From: Desulfosudis oleivorans
GTDB taxonomy: Bacteria; Desulfobacterota; Desulfobacteria; Desulfobacterales; SURF-7
Length of the DNA: 64,000 nucleotides
Assembly (NCBI GenBank): GCA_020723325.1
Contig: DYJD01000031.1
Location: 1-64,000 of the forward strand
Reading direction: 5' to 3'
A program made the position numbers and the translations under genes. The notes below the pieces were generated by a model, which worked only from the letters and a program-made list of their open reading frames with translations, made no database searches and had not been told where the DNA came from. The first letter of the stretch is position 1, and the number at the start of each line of letters is the position of its first letter. Of this stretch, positions 15,007-23,928 are shown piece by piece.

Positions 15007-15669
15007 ATGAGTGATGACCCCATGAACAGCAAGCCTTCGGCCAGCGCCCTGCGCCGGGAGCGCGAACGGGAAAATCGACGCCAGACCATTCTAAATGCCG
15101 CGGAGACGCTGTTTGCCCGTAACGGCTACCGTAAAACAAAAATTGAGGATATTGCCGCCGGCGCAGAGGTTTCCGTGGGAACGGTATACGGCTATTTCGC
15201 CAACAAAGAAGAACTGTTGGTGGCTGTGCTGGATGATATCGGTCTTTACATCCGTAAAATCGCCGGCAAAGCCTTTCGGGAAGCAAGTTCAACCCTGGAA
15301 GGCATTGAACGGGCCGGGCTTGCTTTTTTTGAAGAGCTGTGCCGGCTTTATCCGGATAAGGCCTTGTTGCTGTATGACGAGGCCATCGGCCTCAGCGATC
15401 AGTTCATCAACGCCCGTCGCAATTTCATGCTGAAAATGACCGCCGATGTCCAGGGGGCCATCCAGGAGGTCAAGGAGGGGCTGGGCCTGAAATTCAGTTC
15501 CGATCTTTCCGCTGAGGTTGTAGCTGTATGCACCACGGCCATCTTCATGTGGCTGGGAATGTATTATAAAATCTGGCGCCGCCAGCCCGAAGATATTCGC
15601 GCCATCGGCCGGGAAACCGTTGCTTATATCGTGGGCGGCATCAAAAACCTTATCTCCGTGGAGGAATGA
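15007..15669 (+). CDS. TetR-family transcriptional regulator
   Basis: A 220-residue regulator. The N-terminal HTH spans about residues 24-70 (RQTILNAAETLFARNGYRKTKIEDIAAGAEVSVGTVYGYFANKEELL), and the rest is the helical ligand and dimer domain. It is encoded within the catabolic operon and is the natural candidate to bind the 37-bp palindrome at 8197-8233 and release it when an acyl-CoA accumulates (inference from PsrA/FadR-type TetR proteins). The gene follows the dehydrogenase by 15 nt. Confidence 0.9.
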   Translation: MSDDPMNSKPSASALRRERERENRRQTILNAAETLFARNGYRKTKIEDIAAGAEVSVGTVYGYFANKEELLVAVLDDIGLYIRKIAGKAFREASSTLEGIERAGLAFFEELCRLYPDKALLLYDEAIGLSDQFINARRNFMLKMTADVQGAIQEVKEGLGLKFSSDLSAEVVAVCTTAIFMWLGMYYKIWRRQPEDIRAIGRETVAYIVGGIKNLISVEE

Positions 15670-15680
15670 GAGGGAATCCA

Positions 15681-16472
15681 ATGGAAGCCATTTGCCGGGA
15701 TCTGCAGGACGAGTATCAATGCTTGGACGATTTGGTAGCCGTCCTGGGTGATGAGGCCTGGGCCGCCCTAACCCATTGCGCGGGCTGGAAGGTAAAGGAT
15801 CAGATTTGCCATATTGCCTATTTTGATGCCGCGGCAAGGGAAGCCGTGACCGACGCCCCGGCTTTTGCCCGCAGCGCCGCGGCCTTGTTCAAGGATCTCG
15901 ACAGTTTTGAAAGTTTCAATCAAAGAACCTTGACTCCGGGCCGAAAAATGACCAGGGATGAACTGATGAACTGGTGGCGGGAAGAACGTCGGCTGCTGAT
16001 TGCGGCCCTGCGGCCGCTTGATCCCAAAGACCGCATACCCTGGTACGGCCCGCCCATGAGCGCCAAATCTTTTGCAACCGCGCGCCTGATGGAAACCTGG
16101 GCCCATGGCCAGGATGTTGCCGATGCTCTGAAGATCAAACGAAAACATGGGGACAGGTTGAAGCACATCGCCCATTTGGGTTTTACTACCTTTGCCTGGA
16201 GTTTTGCCAACCGCAATCTGCCGGTTCCGGACAAACCGGTGCGGCTTGAGCTGCAGGCTCCTTCCGGCGCTTTCTGGTCCTGGGGCCCGGAAACGGCTCT
16301 GGATCTGATCCAGGGTTCGGCTGAAGATTTTTGCCTGGTGGTCACCCAACGGCGGCATGTGGATGACACCGGCCTGGTAGTCCGGGGTGAGGTGGCCAGG
16401 GAATGGATGCTGCGAGCCCAGGCCTTTGCCGGTCCTCCGGACAACGGGCCGCCGGCGGGAATGTTTAGATAA
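15681..16472 (+). CDS. TIGR03084/mycothiol-maleylpyruvate-isomerase-like protein
   Basis: A 263-residue protein of the DinB/maleylpyruvate-isomerase N-terminal fold: helix with LAVLGDEAWAALTHCAGWKVKDQICHIAYFD (the usual W..D...H pattern), then LMETWAHGQDVADAL with the second His/Asp pair that binds a metal in DinB proteins. The C-terminal sterol-carrier-like part includes LELQAPSG and TQRRHVDDTGLVVRG. The match to the TIGR03084 family is by recall. Members occur beside acyl-CoA genes but their reaction is unknown to me. The start ATG at 15681 follows GAGAGGG; an upstream in-frame ATG (15666) overlaps the TetR stop. Confidence 0.7.
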   Translation: MEAICRDLQDEYQCLDDLVAVLGDEAWAALTHCAGWKVKDQICHIAYFDAAAREAVTDAPAFARSAAALFKDLDSFESFNQRTLTPGRKMTRDELMNWWREERRLLIAALRPLDPKDRIPWYGPPMSAKSFATARLMETWAHGQDVADALKIKRKHGDRLKHIAHLGFTTFAWSFANRNLPVPDKPVRLELQAPSGAFWSWGPETALDLIQGSAEDFCLVVTQRRHVDDTGLVVRGEVAREWMLRAQAFAGPPDNGPPAGMFR

Positions 16473-16485
16473 AAAAGGAGCTGCC

Positions 16486-18489
16486 ATGTATCGTCACTTA
16501 TTCAGTCCTATCAAGATCAATCAGCTTGAAATTAAAAACCGCATCGCCTATCCGGCCCTGGGGCTGCTTTACTCCCATGACCGTACCCTTAACCACCGCT
16601 ACTATAATTATTTTCGGGAAAAAGCCGCCGGCGGCGCCGGTATTGTGACTGTCGGGCCGGTGGGTATTGATTTCATAGGCTCCGGTCTCCTGGTGATTTC
16701 CCTGGCTGAAGATGCCGCCATCCCAGCCTTTCAAAAATTGACCGAAAGCATTCGTGCCGAGGGTGCTAGTCCTTGGGTCCAGCTTTTTCATGCCGGAGCT
16801 TACTCCCATCCGATTTTGATCAACGGTCAGACCCCGATTGCACCTTCACCGATCTATTCAAACTATTCCAAAACTACTCCCCAGGAAATGACCAAGGATG
16901 ATATTCGGGTTGTACAAAATGCCTATATCCAAGCAGCCCTGCGGGCCAAGTCAGCCGGCTTTGACGGCGTGGAAATTCTTGCCTCCGGCGGTTATTTGAT
17001 AACCCAATTTTTATCTCCCATTCGGAATCAACGCACGGATGAATATGGCGGCAGTTTTGAAAATCGTTTGCGTTTTCCCCTGGAAGTCCTAACAGCGCTG
17101 CGAGCCACTCTGGGTTCGAACTATCCCCTATCGGTCCGCATGGCCGGCAATGATTTCATGCCGGGCAGCAATACGGATGCAGAAACACCCCTTATCGCCA
17201 GGGTCTATGAGCAGGCTGGTGTGGATGCCCTCAACGTCACCGGTGGGTGGCATGAGACCAAAGTTCCCCAGTTGCCCATGGAGCTGCCGCGTTCGGCTTA
17301 TGCCTATCTATCTCTGAATATTAAAAAGGCTGTTGCGATTCCGGTAATGGCCTCCAATCGCATTGCTGATCCTCAGACTGCTGAAAAAATCCTCCGCGAC
17401 GGCTATGCCGACATGGTCAATCTGGGCAGGGTGCTCATTGCCGATCCGGAATGGCCCAAGAAAGCCTTTGCCGGTCTGGCCCATGAAATCCGGCCTTGTG
17501 TGGCCTGTTCCCAAGGATGCACCGACCAGGTTTTTAGCGGCATGCCGGTATTTTGCGTAGGCAATCCCCGGGCCGGATTCGAGGGCGAGCGCAAAATTGT
17601 TCAAACCATTTCTCCCAAGAAAGTCCTGGTAGTGGGCGCCGGCGCCGCCGGCTTGGAAGCGGCCGTCACCGCAGCCATGGCCGGACATCGGGTGGAAATT
17701 TACGACAGGGCCGATGATATCGGCGGCCAGCTTTGGCTGGCCGGGGCGCCGCCCCACAAGCAAGAGTTGTTGGAATTCATCCGTTACTACCGGGCCATGA
17801 TCCATAAATATGCCATCCCACTGCATCTGAACACGGAAGTCAATGTTGCCTTGATTCAGCAAAAGCAACCGGAGCATGTTTTTATTGCCGAAGGCGCCGA
17901 GGCCCTGCTGCCGCCCATTCAAGGTATTGATGATGCTTCCGTGCTTTCCGCCTGGGAAGTCCTGAAAAACAGCCCCCTGCTAGGTAAGTCCGTGGCCATC
18001 ATCGGCGGCGGAGCCGTGGGCCTGGAAACCGCCCTTTTTGTAGCCGCCAAAGGGACCCTGAATCCGGAAACCCTGCATTTCCTGTTCACCTATGAAGCCG
18101 AAAGCCCCGAGCGCTTGCGGGAATTGATGTTTCGCGGTACTTCCCAGGTAACGGTTTTTGAAATGCTGCCCAAGGCCGGCGCCGATGTGGGCAAGTCCAC
18201 GCGCTGGGTTTTGTTGGACAATCTGCAGCGCCATGGAATCCAAATTCTGACCGGTTCAAAAGTAAAAGCCATCCATCATGGAAACGTCGTTTTTGAAAAA
18301 GAGGGCAAGGAAGAACAGCGACAATTCAATCATGTTATTTTGGCTTCCGGCTCACGCTCCCTCAAAAGACTTTCCATAGAAGTGCAGAATATTGGGATTC
18401 CTTATACCGTTATCGGCGATTGTATCCGACCCGGTAAGCTCAACGACGCCATCCATGGTGGATTCCTGGCAGCCCTTTCATTACAATAA
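16486..18489 (+). CDS. NADH:flavin oxidoreductase / 2,4-dienoyl-CoA reductase-like protein
   Basis: A 667-residue protein with the three-part FadH layout. Residues 1-330 form an Old-Yellow-Enzyme TIM barrel (FSPIKINQLEIKNRIAYPAL; NPIRNQRTDEYGGSFENRLRFPLEV). Cys residues at about 337, 340, 344 and 356 (CVACSQGC then FC) bind a 4Fe-4S cluster. Then come an FAD part (VLVVGAGAAGLEAA) and an NAD(P) part (VAIIGGGAVGLETALF). Such enzymes reduce dienoyl-CoA or 2-enoates. The start at 16486 has AAAAGGAG before it; the long upstream extension of the frame is not used. It ends the operon. Confidence 0.88.
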   Translation: MYRHLFSPIKINQLEIKNRIAYPALGLLYSHDRTLNHRYYNYFREKAAGGAGIVTVGPVGIDFIGSGLLVISLAEDAAIPAFQKLTESIRAEGASPWVQLFHAGAYSHPILINGQTPIAPSPIYSNYSKTTPQEMTKDDIRVVQNAYIQAALRAKSAGFDGVEILASGGYLITQFLSPIRNQRTDEYGGSFENRLRFPLEVLTALRATLGSNYPLSVRMAGNDFMPGSNTDAETPLIARVYEQAGVDALNVTGGWHETKVPQLPMELPRSAYAYLSLNIKKAVAIPVMASNRIADPQTAEKILRDGYADMVNLGRVLIADPEWPKKAFAGLAHEIRPCVACSQGCTDQVFSGMPVFCVGNPRAGFEGERKIVQTISPKKVLVVGAGAAGLEAAVTAAMAGHRVEIYDRADDIGGQLWLAGAPPHKQELLEFIRYYRAMIHKYAIPLHLNTEVNVALIQQKQPEHVFIAEGAEALLPPIQGIDDASVLSAWEVLKNSPLLGKSVAIIGGGAVGLETALFVAAKGTLNPETLHFLFTYEAESPERLRELMFRGTSQVTVFEMLPKAGADVGKSTRWVLLDNLQRHGIQILTGSKVKAIHHGNVVFEKEGKEEQRQFNHVILASGSRSLKRLSIEVQNIGIPYTVIGDCIRPGKLNDAIHGGFLAALSLQ

Positions 18490-18586
18490 TCCGGCCGGAA
18501 GCATTTCAATAGGCTTGAATTGTTTATGCTGCAAACATCCAGGTGGGAAATTTTTGTACTCTAAAGTAACGGCTTTGTAACTGAAC

Positions 18587-19513
18587 TTGGTTGGTAAAGT
18601 CCTTATGTCGCTATATTTGCTCATTATTTTAATATCAGCAAGCACGGCACACTTTTTGCTCTCATATGATGGACGGTGGTGGTACAGGCCCCGCTGCCAC
18701 AACTTCGGACTGATACTTCAATATAAGGACTTCGATGACTGTTCAGAGAGAAAAATGTTCATTAAAATAATTCCCATTGCTACGAGATTTAATGAAATAC
18801 TGACCCATATCCTTCTGCCGTTCATTAGCGGCAATTGCAAACAGTCGCTGCCATCCCATTTTCTCTCCACTTCCGAACTCTTTCACATAATTATGCGCTG
18901 TCAGCCAAAAACCGACTTTTTTAAATTTGAAACGAGAAAGTCCAAAGATTGGATCGGCGTTCGATACAGTGTGTCCAATTTTCCATCTTTTGAAGGTGCG
19001 GCACCTCTCCATGGGATACCCGTGGGTAAAAATGAGGGGCTCTATTGGATAAAGCCCATTCAGGTTGAAGTTTCCAAAACCGGGATATCCAATGGCATCT
19101 TTCCCATGGAAATCAAATCCATTTTTATGCTGACTTTTCCAAACGGCAACAGCGGCCAGGCCGGCTATATTGATCGCGTAAATATCCAGGGTGAATCCCA
19201 ACGCTTTCATCTCTATACCGATGGCAAGCAAGAGTCTGCCGAAGCCTATCCCGAACACCGCTTTCTCCATGATCTGTTCCGTACCTTTATGGGACAAATT
19301 CTCCTGGCCGAAATTTTTCCCCAGCTTTATCAGATTTGGAAACCCCATATTCGCAATATCGAAGCTGACCAGATTTTGAATACCCATTCCGATGCCTATA
19401 TTTTCAATGCCTCCCGCCGGAATAATGTTTTGCCCTTTACCATTTCCAAAACTCGCCCCCATCCCATTTTTGAAAAAGCCGGTGATAATAAAACCATCCG
19501 ATTTCGAGCTTGA
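18587..19513 (+). CDS. Doubtful open frame, strand uncertain
   Basis: A 308-residue frame with no recognised domain and no good ribosome binding site. Its first residues are hydrophobic (LYLLIILISASTAHFLL), but a 239-residue frame is open on the opposite strand (18743-19462) in codon-to-codon register, and I cannot tell which, if either, is expressed. The stretch 18490-19548 sits between the catabolic operon and the Nudix gene and may be a decayed gene. Treat as unassigned. Confidence 0.2.
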   Translation: MVGKVLMSLYLLIILISASTAHFLLSYDGRWWYRPRCHNFGLILQYKDFDDCSERKMFIKIIPIATRFNEILTHILLPFISGNCKQSLPSHFLSTSELFHIIMRCQPKTDFFKFETRKSKDWIGVRYSVSNFPSFEGAAPLHGIPVGKNEGLYWIKPIQVEVSKTGISNGIFPMEIKSIFMLTFPNGNSGQAGYIDRVNIQGESQRFHLYTDGKQESAEAYPEHRFLHDLFRTFMGQILLAEIFPQLYQIWKPHIRNIEADQILNTHSDAYIFNASRRNNVLPFTISKTRPHPIFEKAGDNKTIRFRA

Positions 19514-19548
19514 TTTTTTATCAAACCATCGCTAAATAAAAAGACCCT

Positions 19549-19992
19549 ATGGACGATCCAATTTACAATGCCGATAAGCGCAAGGGCTGCAGCATTATTT
19601 TCCTGAATCACTTTCAGCAGGTTTTGCTTTTACTGCGGGACAACAATCCGCTTATTCCCTATCCGAACGTCTGGGATCTGCCCGGTGGTCATTTAGAACC
19701 CGGCGAATCGCCGGCCCAATGCATTGTTCGTGAGATGAAAGAAGAAATCGGCTATACGCTAGAAGACTTCAAACTGGCTTCTGTATTCGAGTTCGATGAC
19801 CGTATTGAATATACCTACTGGCAGCGTGCCGATTTTGATATCCATCAGATTCATTTGACTGAAGGGCAATGTTTGCGATGGTTTTCCCACGCCGAGATTT
19901 CCACCATGGAATTGGCTTACGGTTTTAACACTATTGTGGATGACTTCTTTGTGAAAGCACCCTACCTTTCTAATATGCCTGCCGGCAAATAA
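19549..19992 (+). CDS. Nudix hydrolase
   Basis: A 147-residue protein with a complete Nudix box (GGHLEPGESPAQ then VREMKEEIGY, residues 47-69), so it can coordinate Mg2+ and hydrolyse a nucleoside diphosphate linked to another moiety. The N-terminal part (SIIFLNHFQQVLLLLRD) is the first strand and beta-turn of the fold. The substrate is unknown. It lies directly upstream of a BMP-type transporter, which often moves nucleosides, so a nucleotide-related substrate is possible (inference). No strong ribosome binding site is seen. Confidence 0.85.
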   Translation: MDDPIYNADKRKGCSIIFLNHFQQVLLLLRDNNPLIPYPNVWDLPGGHLEPGESPAQCIVREMKEEIGYTLEDFKLASVFEFDDRIEYTYWQRADFDIHQIHLTEGQCLRWFSHAEISTMELAYGFNTIVDDFFVKAPYLSNMPAGK

Positions 19993-20132
19993 AAACCGCT
20001 CTTTACTATTTGTCCGTCTTTTGTTATGACTTCCCATAATTAATACCTTGCCTGACCAATCATTTGCATTCAAGCTATTGCCAAATTTTTTACTTGCCAT
20101 ACGGGGAACAACCATTTCAGGAGGTATGGATT

Positions 20133-21332
20133 ATGACCCACAGAGCCATGACCGTTTTATTGCGGCGAGTTGCCCTTGCATTTATCCTGACGGCATTTTT
20201 TTCCTTTCCTTGCATTGCCGGAGAAAACCCTCCCTTCATTTTCGGTCTTCTCCTGGTGGGGCCTTATAATGATCATGGCTGGAGCCAGGCCCATTTTGAA
20301 GCCGGCGAATATGTTCAGACCAAATTACCGAACTGCAAAATGATCTATATCGACAAGGTCAATCCCGCCGATCGTCCCGGGATCACCATCACCCAATTGG
20401 TTGATGACATGGTTGAAAAGCGTGCCCGCTTCATTATCGCCAATTCCGATGACATGAAAGACGGGATTCGCGAAGCAGCCAAACTCCATCCGGAAATCCA
20501 TTTCCTGCACATTTCCGGCGATGATGTCCTCACCGCTAAAGCCCCTCCCAACCTGAGCAATTTAATGGGACGCATGGAGTACGGCAAGATGATGGCCGGC
20601 TTTGTTGCGGCCATGACCAGTCAAACAGGAAAAATCGGCTATCTCGGCCCCTTGATCAATGAGGAGACACGCCGTTTGGCGGTTTCCTGTTATCTCGGCG
20701 CCCGGCATGCCTGGGAAAAGATCCGCGGAAAAAATCCCAATGATTTGGTATTTCAGGTAAACTGGATCGGTTTTTGGTTTAATATTCCCGGTGTCACCTC
20801 TGATCCCACCCAGGTCAGCCAGCACTTTTTTGATACCGGGTATGATGTGGTGATTTCCGGAATCGACACCACCGAAGCGGTCGTCGTGGCTCAACAAAAA
20901 CGCAATCAAGGAAAAAATGTATGGGCCATTCCATATGATTATGTGGGCGCTTGTGAAGCCGCTTCACAAGCCTGCCTGGGGGTCCCATATTTTAACTGGG
21001 GACCACATTATTCGGAATTTATTCAAGCTTCCATGAATAAAACCTGGAAGCAAAGCTGGATTTGGGCCGGTCCGGACTGGAAGGATATCAATAATAAAGA
21101 TACTAGCGCCGTCGGCTTTCAAGCCGGTGTGGTGCTTCCCGGCCCCATCAAGGAAAAACTGCAGGCCTTTATCACTCAACTGGGTAGTAATGAAATCAAT
21201 TTATTCACCGGACCGCTGGCCTATCAAGACGGCACTGAATTTTTAAAAGCCGGTGAAGTCGCTGATGATAAAAAAATCTGGTATATGAAGCAGATGTTAA
21301 AAGGAATGGCCGGTCAGAGCAGTGCCAAATAA
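20133..21332 (+). CDS. BMP-family ABC transporter substrate-binding protein
   Basis: A 399-residue exported binding protein of the Bmp/PnrA/Med family, which includes purine-nucleoside receptors. The signal peptide runs to about residue 28 (LLRRVALAFILTAFFSFPCIAG). Family blocks are GPYNDHGWSQAHFEAGEYV, ANSDDMKDGIREAAKLHPEIHFLHISG, GRMEYGKMMAGFVAAMTSQTGKIGYLG and DTTEAVVVAQQKRNQGKNVWAIPYDY. There is no good lipobox, so it may be a free periplasmic protein, unlike many family members. The start follows AGGAGGT by 7 nt. It opens a four-gene transporter operon. Confidence 0.88.
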   Translation: MTHRAMTVLLRRVALAFILTAFFSFPCIAGENPPFIFGLLLVGPYNDHGWSQAHFEAGEYVQTKLPNCKMIYIDKVNPADRPGITITQLVDDMVEKRARFIIANSDDMKDGIREAAKLHPEIHFLHISGDDVLTAKAPPNLSNLMGRMEYGKMMAGFVAAMTSQTGKIGYLGPLINEETRRLAVSCYLGARHAWEKIRGKNPNDLVFQVNWIGFWFNIPGVTSDPTQVSQHFFDTGYDVVISGIDTTEAVVVAQQKRNQGKNVWAIPYDYVGACEAASQACLGVPYFNWGPHYSEFIQASMNKTWKQSWIWAGPDWKDINNKDTSAVGFQAGVVLPGPIKEKLQAFITQLGSNEINLFTGPLAYQDGTEFLKAGEVADDKKIWYMKQMLKGMAGQSSAK

Positions 21333-21359
21333 GCGCTGCGGGATTCGGTATAGCTTTTT

Positions 21360-22820
21360 ATGCAAATTGAATTGCGCAATATTTGCAAAAATTTCGGATC
21401 AACCTCAGCCAATAGCGATATTTCCATAATTTTTAAGGCCGCTGCCATTCACGGCATTGTCGGCGAAAACGGCGCTGGTAAAAGTACTCTGGTAAAAATC
21501 ATTAGCGGGTATACTGCCAAGTCCGGCGGTGACATTCTCATTGACCAAACGCCTGTGGATTTGGAAAATCCTTCCCAAGCCTTGCAGCTCGGCATCGGGA
21601 TGTTGTTCCAAGATCCAATGGATTTTCCTCAGCTTTCGGTCTTTGACAACTACATTTTGGGACTGCACCGGGCTTTTCTATTGCGGCGGGACTTTTTTCG
21701 AAAACAGTTGACGGCCTGGTGTAAAAAACTGGGTTTTACTTTTTATCCGGATGACCGCCTCGCCACCCTTTCCATTGCCGAGCGCCACCAGTTGGAATTG
21801 ATCCGCCTGCTTTCCCTGGGTGTACAGGTTCTTATTTTAGATGAACCCACAACCGGCACTTCCACTGTTCAAAAAGACATACTTTTTTTCGCCTTGCAAC
21901 AACTTGCCGAAAGCGGAAAAACCATTATTTTGGTTTCGCACAAACTCAAGGATGTGGAATCCCTGTGCACCCACGTATCTGTTCTCCGCAAAGGCCGTTT
22001 GGTTTGCAATATGCAACGCCCGTTTTCCCAAAAGCAACTCCTTGAACATATGTTCGAAGAATCTCCAAGCACTCCTCGGTTTTCCTATTCGCCATCAGGA
22101 TCGACTATACTGGAATTCAAACAAGTTTGGGGTTCCAAGGGTCGCAATCGCTTGATCAATTGCAGTATGTGTGCCTGTCAGGGTGATATCATCGGCCTCG
22201 CCGGTATTCAAAACAGTGGGCAGGAGCTTTTTTTACGCATCGCCGCCGGTCTTGCAAAAGCAGATAGCGGGCAGATCAGACTATACGACCGTCGTTTGCA
22301 CCATTTTAGCTACCCTTATTTAAAGCGCCAAGGGGTTGCATTTGTGCCTTCTGCCCGCCTGGAAGAAGGCTTGATCAGCGGATTAACCATTGCCGAACAT
22401 ACGGCCCTAGTTCAATCGCCCACGCGTTTTATCCCTTCTCAACCGGAGATATATTCAAAAACCCAAGGGCGATTAGCTACATTCGACATTCGCGGTTTTC
22501 CAGATACTTCTGTTGAAATGCTTTCCGGTGGCAATCAACAACGGCTACTTTTCTCCTTTATTCCACTCAATTCAATTGTGTTGTTACTAGAAAATCCCAC
22601 TCGCGGCCTGGACCCAGCCTCTGCCGCTTATATCTGGAATCATCTACTGAATGCTTATCAAACAAACGCTTGTATCATTTTCAGCTCCTGGGATCTTGAT
22701 GAACTTCTTACTTATTCCAACCGTCTGCTTGTTTTTTTTGACGGCCATATCATCAAGGATGTGCCAACCAGCCAAATCGATATGGTTCAACTCAGCCGGG
22801 CCATGGCCGGAATCACATGA
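21360..22820 (+). CDS. BMP-type ABC transporter ATP-binding protein (two NBDs)
   Basis: A 486-residue fused double ATPase of the ribose/nucleoside importer type. The first domain has Walker A GENGAGKST, a degraded signature (LSIAERHQLELIRLL) and Walker B VLILDEPT. The second has a non-consensus Walker A (GIQNSGQELF), as usual in this class, a good signature LSGGNQQR and a Walker B-like VLLLENPTRGLDP in which the usual DEP is ENP. It energises the two membrane proteins encoded next. The start lies 28 nt after the binding-protein stop. Confidence 0.88.
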   Translation: MQIELRNICKNFGSTSANSDISIIFKAAAIHGIVGENGAGKSTLVKIISGYTAKSGGDILIDQTPVDLENPSQALQLGIGMLFQDPMDFPQLSVFDNYILGLHRAFLLRRDFFRKQLTAWCKKLGFTFYPDDRLATLSIAERHQLELIRLLSLGVQVLILDEPTTGTSTVQKDILFFALQQLAESGKTIILVSHKLKDVESLCTHVSVLRKGRLVCNMQRPFSQKQLLEHMFEESPSTPRFSYSPSGSTILEFKQVWGSKGRNRLINCSMCACQGDIIGLAGIQNSGQELFLRIAAGLAKADSGQIRLYDRRLHHFSYPYLKRQGVAFVPSARLEEGLISGLTIAEHTALVQSPTRFIPSQPEIYSKTQGRLATFDIRGFPDTSVEMLSGGNQQRLLFSFIPLNSIVLLLENPTRGLDPASAAYIWNHLLNAYQTNACIIFSSWDLDELLTYSNRLLVFFDGHIIKDVPTSQIDMVQLSRAMAGIT

Positions 22821-22860
22821 GCCGGCCCGCGGCTTTGTTCCACCATCCATAGGATTCAAC

Positions 22861-23928
22861 ATGAAGACGGACACTGTCAATTCAGCAACAAAATATCGGC
22901 TTCAAATAAAAATCTTGCTTTTCATCATCGCCCTATCCTTATCTTTTTGCACGCTTCTGCTTATCGTTGCCCAAATACCGCCATTTTCCGTTTACCGCCA
23001 TATCCTGCAAGGCGCTTTTGGTTCCTGGAATAAATTGATTCAGGTTTTAAATGTATGGGCGCCATTGACTATTTGCGCCACAGGACTAGTTTACACCTTT
23101 CGCGTCAATCTCTGGAATATCGGCATTGAGGGCCAAGTGATCATGGGCGCTGTGTTTGCCACCGCCCTTCTTCGGATCAACTTTCTGGTAAGCTTTCCTT
23201 TACTATCCCTTTTTATGGCCATGCTGGCGGCCATTTGCGGCGGCTGCTTTTGGAGCTGCATTACCGGCTATTTAAAAATCAAGGGCGGGGTAAATGAAAT
23301 TTTTGTCGGACTGGGCATGAACTTTTTGTCCCAGGGATTCTTGCTTTGGCTGATTTTCGGGCCCTGGAAAAGGGCCGGCATGGCTTCCATGAGCGGAACA
23401 GAAGTTTTATCCACCTCTTTCTGGCTGCCGACCTTTTTTGAATTCAAGCTTGCGCCCATTGGAATTTTTCTTGCCCTGGTTGTTATCGCCGTTAGTTTAT
23501 GTCTGCTTCAATTCACTTATTTCGGGCTTGCACTCAAAGCCGTCGGTGGCAACCCCGCCGCCGCCCTGGTGCTAGGACTGCAACCCAATCGCTATTTTCT
23601 ATCTGCCATGCTTTTATGTGGAGCACTTGCCGGTCTTGTCGGTTATCTCCAGGTAACCGCCACTTATCATCGCCTCATCCCTGCCATATCCTCTAATTAC
23701 GGCTATTTGGCAATATTGGTGGCCATGCTGGCAAATTATCGTATCCTGCCCATTCCCATTATAGCCCTGTTTTTTGCAAGCTTGAATGTGGGCAGCATTC
23801 AATTGCCCATGGCCCTTCAAATCGACTCTTCCTTTGGCGGCATTATCCAGGGCGCCCTGGTACTCAGCGCGCTAGGCTTATATGCATGGCATTCTCAGAC
23901 TTTACAGCGTACCAGGAGGAGAAAATGA
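22861..23928 (+). CDS. BMP-type ABC transporter permease 1
   Basis: A 355-residue multispanning protein (about 8-10 hydrophobic segments) of the BPD_transp_2 family. VYTFRVNLWNIGIEGQVIMGAVFAT is the conserved N-terminal permease block and GVNEIFVGLGMNFLSQGFLLW the next one, both typical of the larger permease of purine-nucleoside importers. The start ATG at 22861 begins a typical cytoplasmic tail (MKTDTVNSATKYRLQIK) before the first membrane helix. Its stop overlaps the next start by 4 nt (ATGA). Confidence 0.85.
   Translation: MKTDTVNSATKYRLQIKILLFIIALSLSFCTLLLIVAQIPPFSVYRHILQGAFGSWNKLIQVLNVWAPLTICATGLVYTFRVNLWNIGIEGQVIMGAVFATALLRINFLVSFPLLSLFMAMLAAICGGCFWSCITGYLKIKGGVNEIFVGLGMNFLSQGFLLWLIFGPWKRAGMASMSGTEVLSTSFWLPTFFEFKLAPIGIFLALVVIAVSLCLLQFTYFGLALKAVGGNPAAALVLGLQPNRYFLSAMLLCGALAGLVGYLQVTATYHRLIPAISSNYGYLAILVAMLANYRILPIPIIALFFASLNVGSIQLPMALQIDSSFGGIIQGALVLSALGLYAWHSQTLQRTRRRK

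Noticed and set aside
15768-16487. 239-codon minus frame opposite the TIGR03084-type gene
   Set aside because: Antisense shadow; the + strand gene has a ribosome binding site, operon spacing and a domain match.
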